DNA of 64,000 nt, from assembly GCA_902555275.1 (NCBI GenBank), contig CACDRY010000004.1:1-64000 (forward strand), given 5' to 3'. The DNA comes from an uncultured Pelagibacteraceae bacterium. Lineage in GTDB: Bacteria > Pseudomonadota > Alphaproteobacteria > Pelagibacterales > Pelagibacteraceae. Below the pieces are notes generated by a model. That model ran no database searches. It was not told where the DNA came from and was given only the letters and a program-made list of their open reading frames with translations. The position numbers and the translations under genes are program-made. Positions 16,448-24,039 of this stretch are shown piece after piece (positions within the stretch are counted from its first letter, which is position 1; each line of letters opens with the position of its first letter).

Positions 16448-17398
16448 ATGTTTAATAAACTAACAAGAGTTATTGCACTTTTAGCTATGGTGTTTTTTTC
16501 AACCCAAGCTAATGCGGTAACTTACACGGGTCCAAAAATGGACTTAAGTAAATACCAACCAGAATTTAGAGTTGGTTTTTTAGGTGACGAAGCAGCTCAA
16601 GATATTATAGCTAGAAATGAATGTTTCATGCCGTATATCGAAGCCGCTTATGGTGTACCTGCTAAATTCTTTACATTTAAAGATTACGCAGGAACAATGG
16701 AGTCGATGCTAGGTGGTAATCTAGATTACACATGGTTTGGTTCATCCGGATATGCGGGTATGTATCTTAAAGATCCAACTGCAGTAGTACCAGTACTAAC
16801 AAGAATGCAGCCAACAGGTGATATGGGTTACTACTCTGTTGCAGTAGCAACTAAAGCATCTGGAATTAAATCAATGGCAGATCTTAAAGGTAAATCTTTT
16901 GGTTGGGCTGACCCTAACTCTACATCAGGTTTTTTAATTCCTTCAATTGAATTAAAGGCTATGGGTATGGACCCAGATACATATTTTTCAAAAACACAGT
17001 TTTCTGGAGGACATGAAAACAATGTATTAGCAGTAATGAATGGTGATGTTGATGCTGGTGTAACATGGGTATCTGGTGTTGGTAGCTGGGAAGAAGGATA
17101 TTCGTCAGGGAATTTAAGAAAAATGGTTGATAAAGGGATTTTAAATATGGACGACATTGTTCAAATTTGGTCTTCAAAATTAATTCCTAATGGTCCAATT
17201 GTGATGCCTACTTTTTTACCTGTTAGAGCACACCAAGTAATGATTGGTTTAAAGCAATGGATACACGAGAACGATCCAAAATGTAGCGAAAACGTTGCAA
17301 ACGGGATTGTAAAAAAATGGGTTCCGGTGGATCATTCTTTTTACGAGTCAGTTGTAGCTGCAAGAAAAGCTAAAATTGAAGCGCAAAAAAATAATTAA
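16448..17398 (+). CDS. phnD: phosphonate ABC transporter substrate-binding protein
   Basis: A 316-residue periplasmic protein with a signal peptide of about 23 residues ending after an AxA-like site. The FTFKDYAGTMESMLGGNLDYTWFGSSGY segment, here around residue 76, and the DLKGKSFGWADPNSTSGFLIP segment near 145 are hallmarks of PhnD. It captures phosphonates in the periplasm. A good AAGGAG ribosome site precedes the ATG. The gene is followed by a strong hairpin before phnE, likely making PhnD more abundant than the permeases. Confidence 0.95.
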   Translation: MFNKLTRVIALLAMVFFSTQANAVTYTGPKMDLSKYQPEFRVGFLGDEAAQDIIARNECFMPYIEAAYGVPAKFFTFKDYAGTMESMLGGNLDYTWFGSSGYAGMYLKDPTAVVPVLTRMQPTGDMGYYSVAVATKASGIKSMADLKGKSFGWADPNSTSGFLIPSIELKAMGMDPDTYFSKTQFSGGHENNVLAVMNGDVDAGVTWVSGVGSWEEGYSSGNLRKMVDKGILNMDDIVQIWSSKLIPNGPIVMPTFLPVRAHQVMIGLKQWIHENDPKCSENVANGIVKKWVPVDHSFYESVVAARKAKIEAQKNN

Positions 17399-17415
17399 TT
17401 AAACCCCCTATAATT

Positions 17416-17444
17416 AGAGGCAAAGACTGTAAATCTTTGCCTCT
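17416..17444 (+). terminator. hairpin between phnD and phnE
   Basis: An 11-base perfect stem, AGAGGCAAAGA paired with TCTTTGCCTCT around a 7-base loop, lies 17 bases after phnD. Only a weak T-rich run follows, so it may attenuate transcription or protect the 3' end of the phnD message rather than stop all transcription. Confidence 0.7.
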
Positions 17445-17461
17445 GATTTATCTTTAAAATT

Positions 17462-18316
17462 ATGACAAAAGCCTTACCTGCCAACCTAGAACAAATTGAA
17501 GTTAATTTAAAAAAATTAACAAACCAGAGAACTAGGTCCTCGCTGCTTGGAATTGCAATTCTAATATTAATTTTTTTTGGTGGTACCTTGGTATCGTTAG
17601 AAGCAAATGCAGGGTCTTTTGGAAGAGGTATAGCTAATTTTTTTAACTACCCTAGAGATTTATTTGTAGACACTTTTGAGATGGGATGGAAATATTGGCC
17701 AAGAGTTATTAAGTATATTCCTGAATTAATTATTACTTTAAATATTGCTTTATTTTCAACTTCTATAGGTTTTATTTTAGCAATTATATTTGCAATTTTT
17801 TCAAGTAGGAACCTAATTAGAAACAAAAGAGTTATTCAATTTACAAAATTTTTAATGGATGTGACAAGATCATTTCCAACATTAATAATAGCAATGGTGT
17901 TTTTATATCTAATGGGTAAATCATCTTTACCAGCTGTAATTGCTATAACAATACATACTGCTGGAGCACTTGGTAAATTATTTACAGAGGCTATAGAAAA
18001 TTGTGATGGAAAACCTATTGAAGGTTTAAGTTCTGTTGGTGCAACTTGGACACAGAAGATAAGATTTTCAGTTCTTCCCCAGGTACTACCTTTGTTTTTA
18101 AGTTATGGAATATTGAGGTTAGAAATTAATGTTAGAGAATCTACAATATTAGGTTTTGTTGGTGCAGGTGGAATTGGAGAAATGTTAGCGGCTCTAATTC
18201 AGTGGAATTATGGAGCTGATGTTTTAGCGTGTATGTTCTTACTGGTTGGTACGATAATTGCATTAGATTATTTGTCTGCATATTGGAGACATAAATTAAT
18301 TGGAGCAAATCAATGA
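17462..18316 (+). CDS. phnE: phosphonate ABC transporter permease
   Basis: A 284-residue permease with an N-terminal membrane segment at about residues 30-50 and the binding-protein-dependent transport domain after it. The DVTRSFPTLIIAMVFLYLMG and GKLFTEAIENCDGKPIEGLSSVGA segments, the latter being the EAA loop that contacts PhnC, identify PhnE. Its stop overlaps the start of the second permease gene by four bases (ATGA), so the two are translationally coupled and probably form a heterodimeric channel. Confidence 0.93.
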   Translation: MTKALPANLEQIEVNLKKLTNQRTRSSLLGIAILILIFFGGTLVSLEANAGSFGRGIANFFNYPRDLFVDTFEMGWKYWPRVIKYIPELIITLNIALFSTSIGFILAIIFAIFSSRNLIRNKRVIQFTKFLMDVTRSFPTLIIAMVFLYLMGKSSLPAVIAITIHTAGALGKLFTEAIENCDGKPIEGLSSVGATWTQKIRFSVLPQVLPLFLSYGILRLEINVRESTILGFVGAGGIGEMLAALIQWNYGADVLACMFLLVGTIIALDYLSAYWRHKLIGANQ

Positions 18317-19713
18317 GTTCTAGTTTAGCTATTCAAAGAGAAAATATTCGTAAATTATTTCCTGACACATTTAAACAAGCCAGAAAGAGTAGATTAAGAG
18401 GCCAAATAATTTTTTTTCTCGTCTTAGTATATTTAATAGTAGGTTTTTTTACTTTAGATGTTGTTGATATCCCAAAAAAATGGAAACCACAAAATGCTGC
18501 TATGTTTGTCTTAGACACATATGCACACAAAGATCATGTAACAATGAAATGGGAAAATCATGAGGATATTAAAATAGCTTTTGAAGGAAATTATAGAAGT
18601 GTTTATGGAAGAGATAATCTTGATAAATCAATTCCAGATTGGTTTTACAAAAATTCTGATAATGTTGGCAATGTAGTTGAGTTTAATAATAAAGGTAAGG
18701 CAATATTATACAAAGATAAAGTCGAGATTGTAAATTTTCCAAAATATGAGAGAGGTTTTACCATAAAATTAAATTCTAATGGTAAACCTTACCTTGTAGG
18801 TTCAGAGGATTTGGTCATAGAAGATTTAAAAGGTTTTAGAATCACAGAAAATAGAGTTGAATTTAGACCAACTTTGTATGAGAGAATTCAAGTATATCCA
18901 AAAAAAGTTGAAATTCATCGTTACAGTATCGGATGGAAATATTTTTGGTTTGATTTCTCAAGTCCGTTAGAACCATATACCTTTTTCGAAGCACTAGGTT
19001 TGACTTTTTCTAAAGAAAGAGTTGTTCCTGAAATGTCTAATTTAAAACTTTTCTTAACAGAGATTAAGGATAATGAAGCATTTATGCACGGTAGAGTTTG
19101 GTGGGCAATGCTCGAAACAATTGTTATGGCTGTATTAGGGACAATGTTTGCTACGGTAATGGCTCTGCCCTTGTCATTCCTTGCTGCATACAACGTTACA
19201 CCTATTAAAGCTCTAAGATTTACGTTAAGAAGATTATTTGATACTTTAAGAGGAATAGACTTTTTAATTTGGAGTTTAATATTTTTAAGAGCTTTTGGTC
19301 CAGGACCCTTCACTGGTATTTTTGCGATTGGTTTTACTGATACAGGTACTTTAGGTAAATTATATTCTGAAGCAATTGAAAATACTGAGAAGAAACAACA
19401 AGAAGGAGTTCAATCTACAGGGGCTAGCAAATTTCTACAACATAGATTTGGTATAATTCCTCAAATACTTCCAATTTTTGTATCTCAATCCTTATACTAT
19501 TTAGAGTCAAATACTAGAGGAGCCGTAATAATAGGTGCAATGGGCGCAGGAGGAATTGGTTTACAATTTTTAGGTGCACTAGGTACTGGAAATGATTTTG
19601 AAAATGTCGCCTACATGGCAATATTAGTTTTGGCTGTAGTAATATTTATGGATAGATTATCTGCTTGGCTTAGAAGAATATTAATTGGATCAGATCAATT
19701 AATTGTTAGGTAA
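18313..19713 (+). CDS. phnE: second phosphonate ABC transporter permease, with long periplasmic insert
   Basis: A 466-residue permease, about 180 residues longer than phnE. The first membrane segment lies near residues 30-48. It is followed by a hydrophilic region to about residue 215 with beta-strand character (many DKVEIVNF and NRVEFRP type strands), which topology puts in the periplasm. The transport domain follows, with TLRGIDFLIWSLIFLRAFGPG and the EAA loop GKLYSEAIENTEKKQQEGVQSTGA. The insert probably interacts with PhnD or substrate, but I do not recognise it. The gene ends the phnCDEE operon. Confidence 0.9.
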   Translation: MSSSLAIQRENIRKLFPDTFKQARKSRLRGQIIFFLVLVYLIVGFFTLDVVDIPKKWKPQNAAMFVLDTYAHKDHVTMKWENHEDIKIAFEGNYRSVYGRDNLDKSIPDWFYKNSDNVGNVVEFNNKGKAILYKDKVEIVNFPKYERGFTIKLNSNGKPYLVGSEDLVIEDLKGFRITENRVEFRPTLYERIQVYPKKVEIHRYSIGWKYFWFDFSSPLEPYTFFEALGLTFSKERVVPEMSNLKLFLTEIKDNEAFMHGRVWWAMLETIVMAVLGTMFATVMALPLSFLAAYNVTPIKALRFTLRRLFDTLRGIDFLIWSLIFLRAFGPGPFTGIFAIGFTDTGTLGKLYSEAIENTEKKQQEGVQSTGASKFLQHRFGIIPQILPIFVSQSLYYLESNTRGAVIIGAMGAGGIGLQFLGALGTGNDFENVAYMAILVLAVVIFMDRLSAWLRRILIGSDQLIVR

Positions 19714-19734
19714 ATAGAAAAAATACCTTTATCA

Positions 19735-19754
19735 AAAATTTTTCTAGAAATTTT
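19735..19754. terminator. possible bidirectional terminator in the phnE/secreted-protein convergence
   Basis: AAAATTT at 19735-19741 and AAATTTT at 19748-19754 frame a TTCTAG centre between two convergent genes. The weak AT stem fits a bidirectional terminator, but AT-rich DNA produces such pairs by chance. Confidence 0.3.
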
Positions 19755-19780
19755 AATTTAGGAATTTAAAAAGATAAAAA

Positions 19781-20209
19781 TCAATCTTTCCAGAATTTCC
19801 ACCAAGGTTTTTCTTCCTTTGTTATCTCATTATTGTCAACAACAACTTTAGTTATAGATGGATCCTCTCCATCTACTAATCCTGCTCTAGCAGTTGTTTT
19901 AGCGTCTTCTAATTTTAGTTTTGCCTCAAAAACTCTATTTTCATTACACAATTTCATGCCCTCTTTCATTAATGCTTCTGCCTTAGATGCTTTTTCGGGA
20001 CTAGATCTTGAAATATCATTTTTAACAGTGGCTCTTAACATAAGTACGCCAGGGTCTTCACAATTCCCTATTTCATTTTTAAATGTATCCTCAGTATTTT
20101 GTGAATAACTACTGCCGGCTTGTTGCTCTGTTATTTTAGCATGATTGTCAGCTTGAGTAATAGAAATTGTGGATAAAGTTAATATAAATGAGATTAAGAT
20201 TTTATTCAT
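19781..20209 (-). CDS. small secreted protein, unknown function
   Basis: A 142-residue protein with a signal peptide of about 20 residues. The mature part has two cysteines, one in NCEDPGVLMLRA and one in KLCNENRVFEA, which may form a disulfide. A helical stretch around the second cysteine (ASKAEALMKEGMKLCNENRVFEAKLKLEDAK) resembles a single helical hairpin such as a TPR-like repeat, and the C-terminus ends with a Trp-rich PWWKFWKD. I do not recognise a family. It is convergent with the end of phnE and divergent from an MFS transporter; two TTTAAC half-sites 11 bases apart (20232-20249) lie just upstream. Confidence 0.65.
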   Translation of the reverse strand: MNKILISFILTLSTISITQADNHAKITEQQAGSSYSQNTEDTFKNEIGNCEDPGVLMLRATVKNDISRSSPEKASKAEALMKEGMKLCNENRVFEAKLKLEDAKTTARAGLVDGEDPSITKVVVDNNEITKEEKPWWKFWKD

Positions 20210-20263
20210 AATAATCTATTAACTTACTTTTGTTAAAAAAATGTTAAAGAAATAAAAAAATTT

Positions 20264-21436
20264 GTGAAATATTTGTCTGCATTTTTAATAGGTATATCAG
20301 TTACCTTTTGTTACAGCAGTTGTATGTATCTGTTCTCAGCGTTGTTGCTAACTTGGGAAAATGAACTTAGTATCTCAAGGAATAATTTAACCTTTATTTA
20401 TTCTCTAGGCTTAGTTGTGCATAGTTTACTTTTACCTTTTCTAGGTAAGATTGTAGATAGAAATCTAAGTTTTCCAATGATGTGGACCAGTCCTATACTG
20501 TTAGGACTAAGTGTAATTTATCTTTCATCAGTAGATACATATGGTGGATTTTTACTTGCTTGGATACTTGTCAGTGCAACCTCGGGTGGCTGTCTTTATA
20601 CGATGCTTTTTAGTGTCATTACTATTAATTTAAAATCAAAGGCCAAAACATCTATTGCAATAATTACTTTATTTGCTGGATTTGCAAGCACATACACATT
20701 TCCTACTGCTACTTATTTAACAGAACAATATGACTGGAGGTTTACTGTATTTATTTTTGGAATATTAAATATATTGATTAGTTCACCAGCTAATTATTTT
20801 GGTTTCAAAAATATAATTATAAAAGAATTTAAAAAAATTGAAAAGAAAACAGATCAAAATTCAAAGCTTAAAATAATACTTAAAGATTATAGATTTTGGT
20901 TATTTAGTTTTTCATTGTTTGTTATTGGATTTAATATTGGTGCTATTACAACTCATGTAATTCCAATGTTGCAGGAAAAAGGGATGAGTCTATCCCAAGC
21001 TGTTTTGACAGCATCTCTGTTTGGACCAGGACAAGTAATAGGTAGAATTTTAGTTATGATATATGGAGGTGATAAGTCAAATTTAAAATTATTTGTAATT
21101 TGTTTTTACTCGATGGTAGTTGGAATGATATTTTTATACTTTATAAATATTAATCATTACTTAGCATTTTTATTTGTTTTATTTAATAGTTCAGCATATG
21201 GCAGTATGGCTATTTTAAAACCTTTGGTTCAAAATGATACTTTTGGCCAAAAAAACTTTGGCAATATTCATGGTATTTTAGCTTTGCAATATATGATTGG
21301 TAGTATTGCTGGTCCATGGATTGGTTCGTTGGTATGGAATGTAGGAGGATATGATTTGTTAATATTAGTATTTTTTGTTTTAGCAATATTTGGTAACTCG
21401 ACAGCAATTTTTTTAAACAAAAAAAAGTTTATTTAA
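20264..21436 (+). CDS. major facilitator superfamily transporter
   Basis: A 390-residue protein with about 12 membrane segments and the MFS loop 2-3 motif as GKIVDRNLSF near residue 60. It starts with GTG; no upstream ATG is available because the gap to the divergent gene is only 54 bases. The fold and the central loop (EFKKIEKKTDQNSK) resemble the monocarboxylate or oxalate:formate subgroup, but the substrate is not readable. Placement between phosphonate and arsenic genes invites a role in phosphorus or arsenic chemistry, which is speculative. The end overlaps the convergent HD-domain gene by eight bases. Confidence 0.82.
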   Translation: MKYLSAFLIGISVTFCYSSCMYLFSALLLTWENELSISRNNLTFIYSLGLVVHSLLLPFLGKIVDRNLSFPMMWTSPILLGLSVIYLSSVDTYGGFLLAWILVSATSGGCLYTMLFSVITINLKSKAKTSIAIITLFAGFASTYTFPTATYLTEQYDWRFTVFIFGILNILISSPANYFGFKNIIIKEFKKIEKKTDQNSKLKIILKDYRFWLFSFSLFVIGFNIGAITTHVIPMLQEKGMSLSQAVLTASLFGPGQVIGRILVMIYGGDKSNLKLFVICFYSMVVGMIFLYFININHYLAFLFVLFNSSAYGSMAILKPLVQNDTFGQKNFGNIHGILALQYMIGSIAGPWIGSLVWNVGGYDLLILVFFVLAIFGNSTAIFLNKKKFI

Positions 21437-21983
21437 AGCTTCTCTCTACGTGTTTGTAAAAATAATTTATATTTGGAATTTCTAAATTTTCAATTTTAGC
21501 AAGATCATCATATTTTCTTAATCTAACTGCATCTTGCATAAAAGGTTGTTTAATAAATTCGTTTGCTTCCTCTTTGGAAAAACTTCCTCCTTGGACATCT
21601 AAACTTCGTTTTGAAGCAATAGATAAAGACTCATAATAACCTTTTTCACAATAAACCAAATATCTTTTAGCCGGAACATGTCCTTTAATTAATATTGTAA
21701 CATCTTCTGGAAAAAATCTAGAAAGAAAAAGAGATCCTGAATTTTCATGCTTTTTATCTATTCCTTTTTTTATGGCTTCTTTGTCATTATTAATTAAGTG
21801 ACCAATATCATGGAATAGGGCTGCAGTAATAAAAAAATGGTTTTCATTATTTTTTTTTGCCAATAATGCGCATTGAATTGCATGTTCTAGTTGTGAAACT
21901 TTTTCATTTCCATATTGTTTGTCTGATCCAATTTCTTCTATAATTTTAAATAAATTGGCAATATTTGACATATTATTCATCAT
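21429..21983 (-). CDS. phnZ: HD-domain mixed-valent diiron oxygenase of the PhnZ/TmpB type
   Basis: A 184-residue HD-domain protein. Its metal and substrate residues fall where I recall them in PhnZ: Tyr24, Glu27, His34, His58-Asp59, His62, His79, His102, Lys106 and Asp159 or 160. Surrounding segments QLEHAIQCALLA, ALFHDIGHL, GHVPAKRYLV and YYESLSIASKRSLDVQGG also resemble that family. PhnZ oxidatively splits 2-amino-1-hydroxyethylphosphonate to glycine and phosphate; TmpB does the same for the trimethylated analogue. The usual partner hydroxylase (PhnY/TmpA) is not in this window. A Pho-box-like repeat lies 20 bases upstream, so the real start may be the fifth-codon Met at 21971. Confidence 0.8.
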   Translation of the reverse strand: MMNNMSNIANLFKIIEEIGSDKQYGNEKVSQLEHAIQCALLAKKNNENHFFITAALFHDIGHLINNDKEAIKKGIDKKHENSGSLFLSRFFPEDVTILIKGHVPAKRYLVYCEKGYYESLSIASKRSLDVQGGSFSKEEANEFIKQPFMQDAVRLRKYDDLAKIENLEIPNINYFYKHVERSFK

Positions 21984-22002
21984 ATTCTTTTAAATTAAAA
22001 AT

Positions 22003-22020
22003 GTTTCAGTTTTATTACAA
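22003..22020 (-). promoter_or_regulatory. Pho-box-like repeat before the PhnZ-type gene
   Basis: On the minus strand TTGTAAT and CTGAAAC begin exactly 11 bases apart, joined by AAAA. The 18 bases match 14 of 18 positions of the enterobacterial PhoB consensus as I recall it. Orientation points to the HD-domain gene at 21983. Confidence 0.5.
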
Positions 22021-22078
22021 TTTAGATTTAGTACTCATTAAGTATAGAAAAAATATTTTATAGTAATAAAAGTTAAAA

Positions 22079-22534
22079 ATGAAAAAACTTTTATTTGTTT
22101 GTACTGGCAATTCTCACAGAAGCATATTGGCCGAAAGTGTAGTTAATAAATTTCATAAAAATAAATTTATTGGTTACAGTGCGGGTAGCAAACCATCTGG
22201 AATAATTAATAAATATGTCATTAAGTATCTAAATGAAAATAATTTTGATACAAAAAATCTGTCATCAAAAAACTTCAACAAATTCTTGAATGAGAAAACA
22301 ACCTTTGATCAGGTATTTACTGTATGTAACAATGCTAGTAATGAAGTTTGTCCAGTCTGGCCATCCCCTGAAAAAATAGTTCATTGGGATATTGAAGATC
22401 CTGTTTATATCATTAATGAGTTAGAGAAGAGTGATAAACCAAATAAAGAAGAGCTGATTTCAACAGAAATACATAAAACTTATTCCAATTTAGAAACAAG
22501 AATTAATGATTGGATAAAAAATTATGAAATATAG
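22079..22534 (+). CDS. arsC: arsenate reductase, low-molecular-weight phosphatase type
   Basis: A 151-residue protein with the P-loop CTGNSHRS starting at Cys8 and the redox pair Cys83 and Cys91 in CNNASNEVCPVWP, the arrangement of arsenate reductases that pass a disulfide through three cysteines. A following HWDIEDPV segment holds the general-acid aspartate. It reduces arsenate, which enters through phosphate transporters, to arsenite. The gene overlaps the aquaglyceroporin gene by 11 bases, matching the rhizobial aqpS-arsC pairing. No arsR is visible nearby, so control may be by phosphate. Confidence 0.9.
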   Translation: MKKLLFVCTGNSHRSILAESVVNKFHKNKFIGYSAGSKPSGIINKYVIKYLNENNFDTKNLSSKNFNKFLNEKTTFDQVFTVCNNASNEVCPVWPSPEKIVHWDIEDPVYIINELEKSDKPNKEELISTEIHKTYSNLETRINDWIKNYEI

Positions 22535-23201
22535 TAAGTTTTTTCTTGGAGAGTTTATTGGTAGTTGTTTCCTTGTAATGATTATTGTTGGCTCAGGAAT
22601 AATGGCTGAAAATCTTACAAATGACACAGGTATTATGCTTTTAGCCAATACTATAGCAACTGGCGCAGGACTTTTTGTGCTAATAACTGTTTTTAGTGAT
22701 GTTTCAGGAGCACATTTTAATCCATTTGTAAGTCTAGCAATGTTTCTTACAAAAAAATTAAAAGGAAATTTATTACCCACATATATATCTGCGCAAATTT
22801 TAGGTTGTTTGTTAGGTGTAGCACTTGCCAATTTCTTTTTCGAACATCAAATTTTTGAATTATCAACAAAATCAAGGGACGGAATAAATATATTTACATC
22901 TGAAATTGTAGCAACATTTGGATTGATACTGATAATTTTTGGATCATTAAAGAAAGGAAGTGTGGTAGTGGCCTCATGTGTTGCTTTTTATATCACTGCT
23001 GGTTATTGGTTTACATCATCTACATCATTTGCAAATCCTGCTGTAGCAATAGCGAGAACATTTACAGAAAGTTTTACTGGAATTAATTATATGTATACTC
23101 CAGTTTATATATTAGCAGAAATTATCGGTGCACTTTTTGCTGTATTTGTGGCTAAAAAAATGCTTTTCAATAACAGGACAAGAGATAAAACTATCTCGTA
23201 G
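22524..23201 (+). CDS. aqpS: aquaglyceroporin (MIP family), probable arsenite exit channel
   Basis: A 225-residue protein with six membrane segments and the two half-helices of aquaporins. The first NPA box is altered to NPF (GAHFNPFVSLA, near residue 65), while the second is NPA followed by the pore arginine (FANPAVAIART, near residue 173). The overlap with arsC indicates that it lets arsenite formed by ArsC leave the cell, as AqpS does in Sinorhizobium. Glycerol or methylated arsenic passage is also possible. Confidence 0.88.
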   Translation: MKYSKFFLGEFIGSCFLVMIIVGSGIMAENLTNDTGIMLLANTIATGAGLFVLITVFSDVSGAHFNPFVSLAMFLTKKLKGNLLPTYISAQILGCLLGVALANFFFEHQIFELSTKSRDGINIFTSEIVATFGLILIIFGSLKKGSVVVASCVAFYITAGYWFTSSTSFANPAVAIARTFTESFTGINYMYTPVYILAEIIGALFAVFVAKKMLFNNRTRDKTIS

Positions 23202-23202
23202 A

Positions 23203-23235
23203 AAAATTGAACCTATAAGATTTAAGGTCAATTTT
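23203..23235 (+). terminator. hairpin after arsC-aqpS
   Basis: AAAATTGAACCT at 23203-23214 pairs with AGGTCAATTTT at 23225-23235, one base bulged, starting two bases after the aqpS stop. A modest rho-independent terminator is likely. Confidence 0.5.
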
Positions 23236-23310
23236 CTAAATCAGTTTTTAAAAATTTATTGAAAATCAAAGATTAAAATAATAATGAAGAATATCTATAA
23301 GTAAAAACTA

Positions 23311-24030
23311 TTACAGGCTAGAAGGATTAATACTTTCAAACTCCAGCATGTTTTTAAAGGTGCACATTTCAGGTTTTGTGAAAGTAATTTTTGGAATTTT
23401 TTTATTAAAATCAGAGGATAATTGTTTATTAAATTTAGTTAAATTTTTTATTTCAGTTTCATTAAGTTGTCTCAAGATATAAGCTAATGTAACATGGAAA
23501 GTATATCTTTGATGATTTTCAAATTTAATTTTCAATAAATTACTTAGTTCATCTCTACAATTTCTTAAAATTTTTTCGTCCTCCTCAGAAAAGGGTTCTA
23601 AAACAATGCTGTAACCTCCAAAAAATGTTTTTAGTTTTAAATTGATTTCTTTTGGAAAATTATAGTTTTCAATTCTTTTATTTAATTGAATAGCTATATC
23701 TTTGTAATCCATATCAAGATCTATATCTGTTGGCCAATAATAAGTATTTTTTGTATTTAAATTACAACAGTCAAATAATGTCATATGAAAACTTGATGGT
23801 GGTAAATAGGAATAAGTTTTTTCAGGATTAAAATTTTCTAATTTTTTTTGAAAACCAATAATTTGATCGGATAAATATGTATTAAGAGGAATATTACAAA
23901 TTATTGTGCACCCTGGAAATGGTAAAGGTTTTCCTTTATCGTCAAATTTATTTTCTGCACCTTTTAAAGTATACCCTCTAAGTTTACCTGCTAAAAATTG
24001 TTCTTGGTTATTAACTATATTTAAATCCAT
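23311..24030 (-). CDS. DUF1868-type 2H phosphoesterase
   Basis: A 239-residue protein with two HxT motifs: SSFHMTLFDCC near residue 80 and YTFHVTLAYILR near residue 182. This spacing and the text around them match the DUF1868 branch of the 2H phosphoesterase superfamily, which act on cyclic nucleotide or cyclic phosphate esters. There is no signal peptide. It is the last gene of the ugp operon, nine bases after the glycerophosphodiester phosphodiesterase, so a substrate derived from glycerophosphodiesters, such as cyclic glycerol phosphate, is a reasonable guess. Confidence 0.8.
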   Translation of the reverse strand: MDLNIVNNQEQFLAGKLRGYTLKGAENKFDDKGKPLPFPGCTIICNIPLNTYLSDQIIGFQKKLENFNPEKTYSYLPPSSFHMTLFDCCNLNTKNTYYWPTDIDLDMDYKDIAIQLNKRIENYNFPKEINLKLKTFFGGYSIVLEPFSEEDEKILRNCRDELSNLLKIKFENHQRYTFHVTLAYILRQLNETEIKNLTKFNKQLSSDFNKKIPKITFTKPEMCTFKNMLEFESINPSSL

Positions 24031-24039
24031 TAAAATAAA

